A stretch of DNA of 63,154 bases from Sphingomonadales bacterium (GTDB lineage Bacteria; Pseudomonadota; Alphaproteobacteria; Sphingomonadales; Sphingomonadaceae): contig JANXUK010000129.1 of the NCBI GenBank assembly GCA_025356275.1, forward strand, positions 1-63,154, written 5' to 3'. Made by a program: the position numbers and the translations under genes. The notes beneath the pieces are model-generated. The model was given only the letters and a program-made list of their open reading frames with translations, was not told the DNA's origin and did no database searches. Shown here piece by piece: positions 53,946-62,488 of the stretch (the first letter of the stretch is position 1; each line of letters opens with the position of its first letter).

Positions 53946-53975
53946 TTGCGTCGCCCGCAGGATTCGCACGATATT
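53946..53975 (+). promoter_or_regulatory. Candidate rpsT promoter
   Basis: TTGCGT (53946-53951) and GATATT (53970-53975) are separated by 18 bases and lie 43 bases before the rpsT ATG. They are moderate matches to the -35 and -10 consensus. No other pair in the gap is better. Confidence 0.35.
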
Positions 53976-54017
53976 CACGATAGGGCTGGCCAGCGCGCCG
54001 CCGAACGAAGGACGATC

Positions 54018-54278
54018 ATGGCCAATACGCCGCAAGCCAAGAAACGCATCCGCCGCAATGATGCGCGCGCCACCATCAACAGCAACCGCGTCGGTCGTAT
54101 CCGCACCTTCATCAAGAAGGTCGAATCGGCGATCGAGGGTGGGCTGAAGGATGAAGCCGCCGCAGCGCTCGCCGCTGCCCAGCCCGAGATGGCGCGCGGC
54201 ATCGCTCGCGGCGTGATGCACAAGAACACCGTGGCGCGCAAATTGTCGCGCCTGACCCGGCGAGTCGCCGCGCTCTGA
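54018..54278 (+). CDS. rpsT: 30S ribosomal protein S20
   Basis: An 86-residue basic protein that binds the 5' domain of 16S r[23 protein letters not shown] and the C-terminal [12 protein letters not shown] are typical. AAGGA 8 bases before the ATG is a strong ribosome-binding site. rpsT immediately before dnaA is a conserved alphaproteobacterial arrangement. Confidence 0.97.
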   Translation: MANTPQAKKRIRRNDARATINSNRVGRIRTFIKKVESAIEGGLKDEAAAALAAAQPEMARGIARGVMHKNTVARKLSRLTRRVAAL

Positions 54279-54341
54279 TGCGGTGATTCGGCGAAACCGC
54301 AGATTACCGCGGGGCCGCCAAAATCAGATTATGAAACATAT

Positions 54342-54370
54342 GCGGCCGGCGGTATGAACCCGCCGGCTGC
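54342..54370 (+). terminator. Terminator-like hairpin after rpsT
   Basis: GCCGGCGG (54345-54352) pairs with CCGCCGGC (54360-54367) around a 7-base loop, and the stem can extend through GC/GC outside. TTTG follows. It lies 66 bases after the rpsT stop. Confidence 0.55.
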
Positions 54371-54764
54371 TTTGTATGCGCGGCATGCGCACAGCCCCCG
54401 CCCATATTCGCACCGCCCCGACGACAACCCCAGCAAAGCCGGCGATTCGGCTCGCATATGGACCCATCGCGGATTTAGATTTGCATACTTTACAGACACT
54501 TATGTCAATCTGTTGGAATATTTGCATTCCCGACTGTCAAGGCAATTATTTCAGTTTTTTTGCAATCCCTGCCTTGCTCTTCCCCCGCACTCCTCCCAAG
54601 AAATCACCACTGGCTGCATGTCGCAGCGGGCGATCACATAAAGACATCGGGCGCGACCACTGTCGGGATCACTCCCGGCATGGGGCAATGATTTTGCCCG
54701 CGCAAAACGTGTGTGATGGGGATGGCAACGGGCCGCTAAGGCCTGCTGCGGACGGGGAACGTGA
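54371..54764 (+). promoter_or_regulatory. dnaA upstream region
   Basis: This gap contains an unusually AT-rich stretch at about 54470-54560 for this GC-rich genome. It includes TTTGCATACTTTACAGACAC and a run of seven T. I see no good match to the DnaA box TTATCCACA and no cluster of near matches, so this is more likely the dnaA promoter and leader than the origin. No precise promoter is called. Confidence 0.4.
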
Positions 54765-56363
54765 ATGGTGACGGCTGCAGCGCTCAATGGCCTAGAGGCC
54801 GGTGGCCGGGGACTGGAAGCTGGCGGCCAGAACGGGCTTGCCGGCACCGCAGAGATTGCTGCCGCCCCGCCGATCCCGCCCCGCGCCAAGTCGCCCCCGC
54901 CGCGCGACCCCCGCAAGCCCGAGAATCAGGACGCGCTCGATCTCGCCGCCGATTGGGCGGACATCAGCCAGGGCCTGCGCAAGGACTTGGGCCAGCAGCT
55001 ATATGCGCAATGGATTCGCCCGATTCAGCTGGGCAGCTTTTGTAAGGATACCGGCACGCTCGACCTGTTCCTGCCGACCGAATTTTCGGCCAATTGGGTG
55101 GCGGACCGCTTTGCCGACCGGCTCTCGCTGGCTTGGAAGATCGCGCGCGGCGAGGTTCGCAATGTGCGGATCGCGGTGCACCCGGGGCGCCGTCCGATGG
55201 CCGATCTGCGGCTGGGCGGGACGGCGCGCGGCGGTTTGGGCGGTCACGGCGGCGATTCACGCGGTTTGGGTGATGGCCGCGCCATCGGCCTTGCCGCACG
55301 CGAACCCGGCGGCAGCGGGGATGGCCTCGGCCTCGCCTCGATCGGCCTCGACCCTTCGCTGACTTTCACCACCTTCGTCACCGGCACCACCAATGTGTTG
55401 GCCTGCAACGCGGCGCAGCGGATGGCCGCGATCGAAACCCCGCAATTCTCGCCGCTCTACCTCAAGGCCGCCACCGGGCAGGGCAAGACGCATTTGCTCC
55501 ACGCTATCGGCCACAGCTTCCTTGCGGCCCACCCCCGCGCCCGCATCTTCTATTGCAGCGCCGAGCGATTCATGGTCGAATTCGTCCAGGCTTTGCGCCA
55601 GAATCAGATGATGGAATTCAAACAAAGGCTGCGCGGCTTCGACCTGCTGCTGGTGGACGATATTCAGTTCATCATCGGCAAGGCCTCGGCGCAGGAGGAA
55701 TTGCTCTACACGATCGATGCGCTGCTCGCCGAGGGCAAACGGCTGGTCTTCGCCGCTGATCGCGCGCCGCAGGCGTTGGACGGGGTGGAACAGCGCCTGC
55801 TCTCGCGCCTGTCGATGGGCCTTGTCGCCGACATCCAGCCTGCCGATATCGACCTACGCCGCGCCATTCTGGAGGCGCGTCTGGCGCGCTTTTCCGCCCC
55901 TACTGGCGTGCCCGGCGATGTCGTCGAATTCCTCGCCCGCACGATCAACCGCAACGTGCGCGAAGCGGTCGGCGGGCTCAACAAGCTCATCGCCTATGCC
56001 CAGCTCACCGGGCAGGCGGTCAGCCTGCAACTGGCCGAGGAACAGCTGACCGACATCCTATCGGCCAACCGCAAACGCATCACCATCGACGAGATCCAGC
56101 GCACCGTGTGCCAGTTCTACCGCGTCGACCGCACCGAAATGGCCAGCAAACGCCGCGCCCGCGCTGTGGTCCGCCCCCGGCAGGTCGCAATGTATCTCGC
56201 CAAGGTGCTGACGCCGCGCAGCTACCCCGAAATCGGCCGCAAATTCGGTGGCCGCGATCACTCGACCGTCATCCACGCGGTACGCCTGATCGAAGACCTG
56301 CGCACCCGCGACGCTGATATGGACGGTGATGTGCGGACCTTGCTGCGCCAGCTGGAAGATTAG
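54765..56363 (+). CDS. dnaA: Chromosomal replication initiator DnaA
   Basis: A 532-residue AAA+ protein that opens the origin. Domain I is at about residues 60-150, preceded by an unusual Gly/Ala/Pro-rich N-terminal extension of about 55 residues. A variable Gly-rich domain II runs to about 200. The ATPase has Walker A ATGQGKTHLLHAIGH, where the family usually has GGVGLGKTH, and Walker B LLLVDDIQF. Domain IV ends with MYLAKVLTPRSYPEIGRKFG and GRDHSTVIHAV for DnaA-box binding. GGGG upstream supports the ATG at 54765; GTG at 54768 is possible. Confidence 0.95.
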   Translation: MVTAAALNGLEAGGRGLEAGGQNGLAGTAEIAAAPPIPPRAKSPPPRDPRKPENQDALDLAADWADISQGLRKDLGQQLYAQWIRPIQLGSFCKDTGTLDLFLPTEFSANWVADRFADRLSLAWKIARGEVRNVRIAVHPGRRPMADLRLGGTARGGLGGHGGDSRGLGDGRAIGLAAREPGGSGDGLGLASIGLDPSLTFTTFVTGTTNVLACNAAQRMAAIETPQFSPLYLKAATGQGKTHLLHAIGHSFLAAHPRARIFYCSAERFMVEFVQALRQNQMMEFKQRLRGFDLLLVDDIQFIIGKASAQEELLYTIDALLAEGKRLVFAADRAPQALDGVEQRLLSRLSMGLVADIQPADIDLRRAILEARLARFSAPTGVPGDVVEFLARTINRNVREAVGGLNKLIAYAQLTGQAVSLQLAEEQLTDILSANRKRITIDEIQRTVCQFYRVDRTEMASKRRARAVVRPRQVAMYLAKVLTPRSYPEIGRKFGGRDHSTVIHAVRLIEDLRTRDADMDGDVRTLLRQLED

Positions 56364-56375
56364 GGGCCACATCAT

Positions 56376-57158
56376 CGCCCCTGCGACCCCTGCCGAGCGT
56401 TACCTCGCGTTGATCCGGCGCGCGGTGAGCAATTACCTCTACCTCGGCGGCGACAAAGCGCATAACGCTTACGCCTCCGCCGATCTTTACGACGGCAAAG
56501 CCGGCGATGGCGCATACCGCCGCTTGCCCGCCCGCACAGCCTGCTTAACGATGCGCAGTTCGACCTGATCGAACAGGCCGCGCGCGATCTGGAAGCGCGA
56601 GGCATCCGCGGCGATTATATCGAGGCCGGGATCTGGCGCGGCGGCGCAAGGCATCTTCATGCGCGCCTTGCTGGAGGCGCTCAAAATCCCATAACGCGTT
56701 GTTTATGCTGCTGATTCCTTCGCCGGCATCCCCCTGAACACCAAATTCCGCCACGATCCGGTCAATCAATGGAGCGATCGCTGGGTCGCCGGACTGGACG
56801 ATGTGAAGGGCAATATCTCCCGTTACGGGCGCTGGATGAGCGGATCGCCTTCGTGCCCGGCCTGTTTGCCGATACGCTGCCGGGGTTGGCCGGGTGCACG
56901 TTCGTTCTGATCCGGCTCGATTCGGACTCTTACGACTCGGTCGCCACTTCGCCGGAGTGTCTGTACCCGCTACTGGCCGAGGGTGGGATCATCATAGTGG
57001 ACGACTGGCACCTGGTGGGCTGCCGCTTTTCCGTGAGTGATTTTCGCGCGCGCCATAACATTACCGATGCGGTTAAAGTGTTGGGCGGTAACGGTTACTG
57101 GGTAAAAACCCATGGGTATGGAACGCCTGAAAAAGCCGAAAATCCATCTGCCACCTGA
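56376..57158 (+). pseudogene. TylF/MycF-type O-methyltransferase, decayed
   Basis: A TylF-family macrocin-type methyltransferase is visible in pieces: AERYLALIRRAVSNYLYLGG (56396-56455), RPHSLLNDAQFDLIEQAARD and DYIEAGIWRGG (56535-56645), IFMRALLEALKIP (56652-56691), DSFAGIPLNTKFRHDPVNQW (56715-56772) and RIAFVPGLFADTLPGLAG (56840-56898). The C-terminus from about 56830 is open to 57158 and includes LIRLDSDSYDSVATS and IIIVDDWHL. I count three frameshifts (near 56530, 56648 and 56830) and a TAA at 56692-56694. The gene starts 13 bases after dnaA and is no longer functional. Confidence 0.88.
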
Positions 57159-57251
57159 TCCACGAAGCGCGCGTGGGCTCAGCCGACCATCGGAAGCACA
57201 CGCGCCTTTTGCCAATTCCCCGCGAGCCCAAACCCGGCTACGCCCCCGCGC

Positions 57252-58046
57252 ATGGCCCTTCCCCCTGCCCATCTACCCCCCGCCCATCTTCCCCCCCACC
57301 GCCTCGCCCGTTTCGCCCGCCACATCGTACTGCCCGAGGTTGGCGGCGCCGGGCAGGTGGCGCTGGCCAGCGCGCATGTCGTGATGATCGGCTGCGGCGG
57401 GATTGGCGCGCCGGCGCTGCAATATCTCGCTGCGGCCGGCGTTGCCCGACTGACCCTGATCGACGACGACCTTGTCGAGGCCAGCAACCTCCAGCGCCAG
57501 ACGATCTTCGCCCAAGCCGACATCGGCGTGCCCAAGGCCAAGGCTGCCGCCGCATGGGTCCGCGCCTTCGATCCAGCCCTCACCGTCACCGCGCATGAAA
57601 CCCGCCTCACCGCCAGCAATGCCGCCGGCCTGATCGCCGACGCCACGCTGGTGCTCGACGGTTGCGACAATTTCGCCACGCGGCTCGCGGTATCGGACGC
57701 CTGCGTCGCGGCGAAAATCCCGCTGACCAGCGCCGCCGTGGGCCGTTTCTCGGGCCAGATCGCCAATTTCACCGGGCATCTGCCGGGGCAGCCCTGCTAC
57801 CGCTGCTTTGTCGGCGACGCGTTCGACGCCGAGGATTGCGACAGCTGCGCCGATCACGGGGTGCTGGGCGCCTTCACCGGCATGGTGGGCAGCATGGCAG
57901 CACTGAGCGCGATACGTGTGATCCTGGAGGGCCACGCCGCACTGGGCAACCCGCAATGGGGCCAGTTGCACCTGCTCGACGGCCTCGCGCCGGGTTTGCG
58001 GACGATGCGTATCCCCAAGGACGCGGGCTGCGGCGGCTGCGGTTAG
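57252..58046 (+). CDS. ThiF/MoeB/HesA-family adenylyltransferase
   Basis: A 264-residue E1-like enzyme that adenylates the C-terminus of a small sulfur-carrier protein (MoaD or ThiS type). VVMIGCGGIGAPALQYL is the ATP site, DDDLVEASNLQRQ and CDNFATR are family motifs, and C-x2-C pairs (CYRC and the terminal CGGC) bind zinc. No rhodanese domain is present. The first 16 residues repeat PPAHLPPAHLPP, so the real start may be an internal one. It converges with the sirtuin gene with a 4-base overlap. MoeB and ThiF cannot be told apart here. Confidence 0.85.
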   Translation: MALPPAHLPPAHLPPHRLARFARHIVLPEVGGAGQVALASAHVVMIGCGGIGAPALQYLAAAGVARLTLIDDDLVEASNLQRQTIFAQADIGVPKAKAAAAWVRAFDPALTVTAHETRLTASNAAGLIADATLVLDGCDNFATRLAVSDACVAAKIPLTSAAVGRFSGQIANFTGHLPGQPCYRCFVGDAFDAEDCDSCADHGVLGAFTGMVGSMAALSAIRVILEGHAALGNPQWGQLHLLDGLAPGLRTMRIPKDAGCGGCG

Positions 58047-58828
58047 ATTTTTGGTTTACCGCGTTTTTCAGCTGCGCTGACTGACGTTCCCGAGTCGCTC
58101 CGTGTTCCACTCCGCTCGAAAAACGCTCGACCCAACATCTCATCCACCCAGGCCGGCACCAGCACGCTCGCCGCGCCCAGCCTTGTCTCATCGAACCAGT
58201 CCGACCGCTGGCTCGCCTCAAGGTTCAGCTCCAGCGTCGTCGCCCCCCTACCCTGCGCCATCCGCACCAGCCCGGCGGCCGGGTACACCGCCCCCGATGT
58301 CCCGATTGAGACAAACAGATCGGCCGCGCGCACCGCCGCATGGATCGCATCCATATGATACGGCACCTCGCCGAACCACACGACATCGGGGCGCAGCGCC
58401 CGCGCCCTGCACAGCGGACACGCCGGCCGCTCGATCAGCGTGCCGCGCCACACAGGCCGCCCATCGCACGCGGTACACCACGCCTTCAGATGCTCGCCAT
58501 GCATATGGATCAGGCCCGACATCACCCCGCCCCGCTCATGCAGGTCATCGACATTCTGCGTCACGACAGTAACCGCGCCCGGCCACCCGGCCGCCAGCCG
58601 CGCCAAAGCGAAATGCGCCGCATTGGGCAGCTTGGTCTGGATCGCGGCGCGGCGCATGTCGTAGAACCGCAGCACCAGCTCGGGATCGCGGACAAAAGCC
58701 TCGGGCGTCGCGACATCCTCGACACGGTGCTGCTCCCAAAGTCCGCCGCTGCTACGAAACGTATCGATCCCGCTCTCGGCGGAAATCCCCGCCCCGGTCA
58801 GAATCACGATATTGCGCAACACCCTCAT
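58043..58828 (-). CDS. cobB: NAD-dependent protein deacylase (sirtuin, CobB-like)
   Basis: Removes acyl groups from lysines with NAD as co-substrate. GAGISAESGIDTFR is the NAD loop, TQNVDDLH the QNxD motif, and the catalytic histidine lies in LIHMHGEHLKAWC. The zinc cysteines are CTAC and CPLC. Y58 and R61-type residues in RFYDMRR suggest desuccinylase activity, as in class III sirtuins. The C-terminus has about 20 extra charged residues after the family end. The start at 58828 gives MRVLRNIVILTGAG, close to the usual length, and leaves 29 bases to divergent dapB. Confidence 0.9.
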   Translation of the reverse strand: MRVLRNIVILTGAGISAESGIDTFRSSGGLWEQHRVEDVATPEAFVRDPELVLRFYDMRRAAIQTKLPNAAHFALARLAAGWPGAVTVVTQNVDDLHERGGVMSGLIHMHGEHLKAWCTACDGRPVWRGTLIERPACPLCRARALRPDVVWFGEVPYHMDAIHAAVRAADLFVSIGTSGAVYPAAGLVRMAQGRGATTLELNLEASQRSDWFDETRLGAASVLVPAWVDEMLGRAFFERSGTRSDSGTSVSAAEKRGKPKI

Positions 58829-58857
58829 ACCGCCCAAGAGACACGCGAGCGCCGGGC

Positions 58858-59604
58858 ATGGCAATGGGGATGACAATGCACAATTTCGGCATCATCGGCA
58901 GTCAGGGCAGGATGGGGCACGCGCTGGCGGGCGCGGTCGCGGCGGCGGGGTATGGCGTGGCGGGCGGCATCGATCAGGGCGGCGACGTGCTGGCGCTGGC
59001 CCGCGCCGCTGATGCACTGATGGATTTCTCCAGCCCTGCCGCTTTGGAAGCCAACCTCGATGCCGCGATGGCGGCGGGCAAGCCCATCCTGATCGGCACG
59101 ACGGGGCTTGAGGAGCGCCACCACTGGCTGATCGACCACGCTGCCCAGACCATCGCCGTCCTGCAAACCGGCAACACCTCGCTCGGCGTCAACCTGCTGG
59201 CGTTTCTGGTCGAGGAGGCGGCGCGGCGCCTTGGTGAGGATTGGGATATCGAGATCGCCGAAACCCACCACCGGATGAAGGTCGACGCCCCCTCGGGCAC
59301 CGCGCTGCTGCTGGGTGAGGCAGCGGCGGCGGGGCGGGAGACCACGCTCGCCGAGGCCGCGATCAAGGCCAGGGACGGCATTACCGGCAAGCGCACCTCC
59401 GGCACCATCGGCTTCGCAAGTGTGCGCGGCGGCAGCGTCGCGGGCGATCACACCGTCCATTTCCTCGCCGATGATGAGCGCCTCACCCTGACGCATATCG
59501 CCGAAAACCGCGCCATTTTCGCACGCGGCGCGGTGAAAGCGGCCGCGTGGCTGGTCGGGCAAAAGCCGGGCCGCTACACGATGCGCGGGCCGCTGGGGCT
59601 GTGA
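58858..59604 (+). CDS. dapB: 4-hydroxy-tetrahydrodipicolinate reductase
   Basis: Reduces hydroxy-tetrahydrodipicolinate in the lysine/diaminopimelate pathway. The 248-residue length is that of the short alphaproteobacterial form. FGIIGSQGRMGHALAGAV is the cofactor loop. ETHHRMKVDAPSGTALLLGE carries the catalytic histidine and lysine. Four in-frame ATG codons occur within the first 15 bases; the fourth (58870) gives MHNFGIIG, which fits the family start best. It overlaps the next gene by 4 bases. dapE for the same pathway lies 2 kb downstream. Confidence 0.93.
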   Translation: MAMGMTMHNFGIIGSQGRMGHALAGAVAAAGYGVAGGIDQGGDVLALARAADALMDFSSPAALEANLDAAMAAGKPILIGTTGLEERHHWLIDHAAQTIAVLQTGNTSLGVNLLAFLVEEAARRLGEDWDIEIAETHHRMKVDAPSGTALLLGEAAAAGRETTLAEAAIKARDGITGKRTSGTIGFASVRGGSVAGDHTVHFLADDERLTLTHIAENRAIFARGAVKAAAWLVGQKPGRYTMRGPLGL

Positions 59605-60116
59605 TCGCCGCCTGCCGCTGGCACGAGCCGGGCGGGCTGGCGGCAGCGCAAACCATCGTGCGATTTCTGACGCGGATCGGAATTCCGGTGGCGGCACGCC
59701 GCTCCGTCGCGCCCAGTTTCGTTCCCAGCCTCCGCGTCCGAAACGGCGGCATTCTAGTCGATCCCGGCACAAAAGCCGATCCCGGCGACCTCCTGCACGA
59801 GGCGGGACATATCGCGGTAACCGACCCCGCGCTGCGCCCCGCGCTCAGCGCCATCGAGGCCGACGGCGGCGAGGAAATGGCCGCCATGGCCTGGTCCGTC
59901 GCCGCCGCGCACGCCTGCGGCCTACCGCTGAAGATCGTGTTCCACCCCGACGGCTATCGCGGCGGTTCGCAATCCCTGATCGACGCCTTCGCCGGCGGCG
60001 CCACGATCGGCGTGCCGTTGCTGGCCTGCTGGGGCATGTGCGAGCAGCCCGCCAAGTGGCACGCCGCGCCCAGCCCCATGCCCGCCTCCCCCCACATGGT
60101 CCGCTGGCTGCGATGA
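59601..60116 (+). CDS. Small HExxH protein, putative metallopeptidase
   Basis: A 171-residue protein that I cannot place in a named family. LLHEAGHIAV near residue 72 is a classic zinc-binding HExxH motif, and EADGGEEMAAMAWSVAAAHA about 25 residues later could give a third ligand. No signal peptide or membrane helix is seen, so it is cytoplasmic. GTG at 59601 overlaps the dapB stop (GTGA), and its own stop overlaps the nth ATG (ATGA), so it is made together with both. Confidence 0.7.
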   Translation: MIAACRWHEPGGLAAAQTIVRFLTRIGIPVAARRSVAPSFVPSLRVRNGGILVDPGTKADPGDLLHEAGHIAVTDPALRPALSAIEADGGEEMAAMAWSVAAAHACGLPLKIVFHPDGYRGGSQSLIDAFAGGATIGVPLLACWGMCEQPAKWHAAPSPMPASPHMVRWLR

Positions 60117-60760
60117 ACAAGGCCCAGATCTTCGAATTTTTCCGCCGCCTCGCCGAAGCCAACCCCGCGCCCGAGACCGAGCTGGCCTTCACCAACACCT
60201 ATCAGCTGCTGGTCGCGGTGGTGCTGTCGGCGCAATCGACCGACGTCGGCGTGAACAAGGCAACCCGAGCCTTGTTTGCCGAAGTGACCACGCCCGATCA
60301 GATGCTGGCGCTGGGCGAGGAGGGGCTGAAGGCGCATATCAAGACTATCGGGCTGTTCAACACCAAGGCCGCCAATGTCATCGCCCTGTCGCGCATGCTG
60401 GTGGACCGGCACGACGGCGAAGTCCCCGCCACCCTTGAAGCGCTCACCGCGCTCCCCGGCGTCGGGCGCAAGACCGCCAATGTCGTGCTCAATTGCGCCT
60501 TCGGGGCCGAGACCTTCGCGGTCGACACGCATATCTTCCGCGTCGGCAACCGCACTGGCCTGGCCAAAGGCCCCAGCGTGCTGGCGGTGGAACGCGAGCT
60601 TGACCGCCGCGTCCCCGGCCCGTTCCGCGTGGGGGCGCACCACTGGCTGATCCTCCACGGGCGTTATATCTGCAAGGCCCGGACGACGGAGTGCTGGCGC
60701 TGCCCGGTAGCAGACCTGTGCGGGTTCAAGGCGAAGGTGATGGAGAAGAAGGGAGCCTAG
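60113..60760 (+). CDS. nth: Endonuclease III
   Basis: A base-excision repair glycosylase/AP lyase for oxidised pyrimidines. At 215 residues it is close to the 211 of E. coli Nth. The helix-hairpin-helix LPGVGRKTANVVL carries K120, and D138 lies in VDTHIFRVGNR; both match E. coli numbering. The 4Fe-4S cluster ligands are C-x6-C-x2-C-x5-C in CKARTTECWRCPVADLC. The TAG stop is part of the terminal CTAG of the 106-bp repeat that follows. Confidence 0.96.
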   Translation: MNKAQIFEFFRRLAEANPAPETELAFTNTYQLLVAVVLSAQSTDVGVNKATRALFAEVTTPDQMLALGEEGLKAHIKTIGLFNTKAANVIALSRMLVDRHDGEVPATLEALTALPGVGRKTANVVLNCAFGAETFAVDTHIFRVGNRTGLAKGPSVLAVERELDRRVPGPFRVGAHHWLILHGRYICKARTTECWRCPVADLCGFKAKVMEKKGA

Positions 60761-60862
60761 AGCAAGATGCGATAAAACAGAATCGCATCTTGCTCTAGAG
60801 TCTTTGTTTTCGCATCGTTTATTGCCAAAAACCGGTACCTACTTTTTGGCACGATGCTCTAG
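60757..60862 (+). repeat. 106-bp double-palindrome repeat, copy 2
   Basis: The element begins CTAGAGCA and ends TGCTCTAG, which are inverted. The first hairpin has a perfect 17-bp stem (60757-60773 with 60782-60798). The second is built from GCATCG/CGATGC and GCCAAAAA/TTTTTGGC arms with a small internal loop. Its first CTAG provides the nth stop codon, and its right end is 3 bases from the 3' end of the TonB-C-like gene on the other strand. Size and two-palindrome layout resemble the RIME elements of Rhizobium. Confidence 0.88.
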
Positions 60863-60864
60863 CG

Positions 60865-61236
60865 CTACAGGCGCCAACGCACGCGGGATGACCACGAACC
60901 GATCGTGACATCACCATTGGCATCGGTCGCAGGTCGGAACCGTGCGTTGCGCGTAACCGCTTCACAGGTCGCCGCATCGAGCTGGGCGTTCCCAGATGAT
61001 CGTCAGATGGTACAGTTGGCCACGCAACCTGCCGGCGCCACTTGCAGAATGAACCCCACCGCCGCCTCCGCATGCAGACCCTCTGGGATGTCGTTCGTGC
61101 CAACCCAAGAGCGCAGATCATTGATCGGCGCACAGCCTTGCGGAACGTACCCAGCCGGCACCTCCGCCCCGGCCATAGGCGCCATGGCAAATCCCGCGCA
61201 AGCCAGCCCGAAAACCCGTTGCCTCGCCCGCATCAT
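60865..61236 (-). pseudogene. Secreted TonB C-terminal-domain protein with an in-frame stop
   Basis: ATG at 61236 overlaps the dapE stop (ATGA). A signal peptide (RARQRVFGLACAGFAMAPMA) is followed by a TonB_C-like domain. The frame hits TGA at 61003-61005 after 77 residues (ending CVANCTI). It then continues in the same frame for 45 codons to TAG at 60865. That part contains SGNAQLDAATCEAVTRNARF and ends SSRVRWRL, the normal end of such domains. So a single nonsense codon splits a 123-residue protein. Unless the stop is read through, the domain is incomplete. Confidence 0.75.
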
Positions 61237-62402
61237 GCCGCCAAACCCGCCACCAGCACCGCCCGATAAATCCGTGCCAAAGCCTCCAGATCGGCCAGCG
61301 CCACCGCCTCGTCGCGCTTGTGCATCGTGGCGTTGCACAGGCCGAACTCGATCACCGGGCACAGGTCCTTCAGGAACCGCGCATCCGAAGTCCCCCCGCT
61401 GGTCGAGATTTCCGCCGCCACCCCCGTCTCGGCCAAAATCGCTGCGCGCAGCAGGTCGGAGAACGCGCCCGGCGGCGTCAGGAACGCCTCGCCCGAAATC
61501 ACCGCACGCGACATCGCACCGTGCCGTGCCGCCACGTCCGCCACCAACGAAGCAACGCCTTCCCCGGTATGCATATCGTTGAACCGCACCGAAATCCGCG
61601 CCGATGCCTTGGCCGGGATCACGTTGGTGGCGGCATTGCCCACGGTAATGTCAGTGATCTCCAAGTTGGACGCCTGAAACCACGCATTGCCATTATCCAG
61701 CACCAGCGCGTCCAGCTCACCCAGCAACGCCACCAGCCGCGTCACCGGATTGTCGGCCAGATGCGGATAGGCGACATGCCCCTCGGTCCCGAGGGCCTCC
61801 AGCCAGATATTGACCGAGCCGCGCCGCCCCGCCTTGATCGTATCGCCCAGCCGCGAAACCGAGGTCGGCTCCCCCACCAGGCACAGGTCGGGCAGCGCGC
61901 CACACTCGCGGATGTGGTCGATCAGCGCCAGAGTGCCGAATCGCGCCGGGCCTTCCTCATCGCCGGTGATGATCAGGCTGATCGTGCCGGCCTCCTGCGG
62001 TACATCGCACGCCGCGACCATCGCCGCCACCGCGCCCTTCATATCCACCGCGCCGCGCCCATACAGCAAGCCGCCGCGCTGCTCGGGAGCAAACGGCGCG
62101 CTGGTCCAGCCTTCGCCCGGCGGCACCACATCGACGTGCCCGGCAAAAGCGAAATGCCGCGTGCCGGGCGGGCCCTGACGGAGCGCGAACAGGTTCTCAA
62201 CCGGGCCATCGGGCGCCTCGCCGGCGAAAAAGCGGTGCACCGCAAAGCCCAGCGGCGCCAAGTGCCGCTCCAGACAATCGAACACCAGGCCGGCGGCGGG
62301 GGTCACGCTGGGGCACGCGATCAACGCCTCGGCAAGGCCGATGACATCGACAGGGGCGGTGGCGGTGGCGGGGGCGGGGGCGGTGGTGGCTGGCTGGCTC
62401 AT
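61233..62402 (-). CDS. dapE: Succinyl-diaminopimelate desuccinylase
   Basis: A zinc-dependent M20 peptidase-family enzyme of 389 residues that makes LL-diaminopimelate for lysine and peptidoglycan. FAFAGHVDVVPPGE carries the first metal histidine, GAVDMKGAVAAMV the bridging aspartate, and ITGDEEGPA the catalytic and metal glutamates. EFGLCNATMHKRDEAV contains the last metal histidine. A Pro/Ala/Thr-rich N-terminal tail of about 18 residues precedes the family start. Its stop overlaps the TonB-C-like gene by 4 bases. Confidence 0.94.
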   Translation of the reverse strand: MSQPATTAPAPATATAPVDVIGLAEALIACPSVTPAAGLVFDCLERHLAPLGFAVHRFFAGEAPDGPVENLFALRQGPPGTRHFAFAGHVDVVPPGEGWTSAPFAPEQRGGLLYGRGAVDMKGAVAAMVAACDVPQEAGTISLIITGDEEGPARFGTLALIDHIRECGALPDLCLVGEPTSVSRLGDTIKAGRRGSVNIWLEALGTEGHVAYPHLADNPVTRLVALLGELDALVLDNGNAWFQASNLEITDITVGNAATNVIPAKASARISVRFNDMHTGEGVASLVADVAARHGAMSRAVISGEAFLTPPGAFSDLLRAAILAETGVAAEISTSGGTSDARFLKDLCPVIEFGLCNATMHKRDEAVALADLEALARIYRAVLVAGLAA

Positions 62403-62488
62403 CGCCCAAACCTAGGCACAAGGCGGCGCACAGGCAAGCGCGGGGCTTGCGCGGTTGCCCGCCGGGCAAATCGACCTATGCTCGGCCG

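Noticed and set aside
54279..54764. Gap between rpsT and dnaA as oriC
   Set aside because: No DnaA-box cluster is visible; AT-rich patch alone is not enough.
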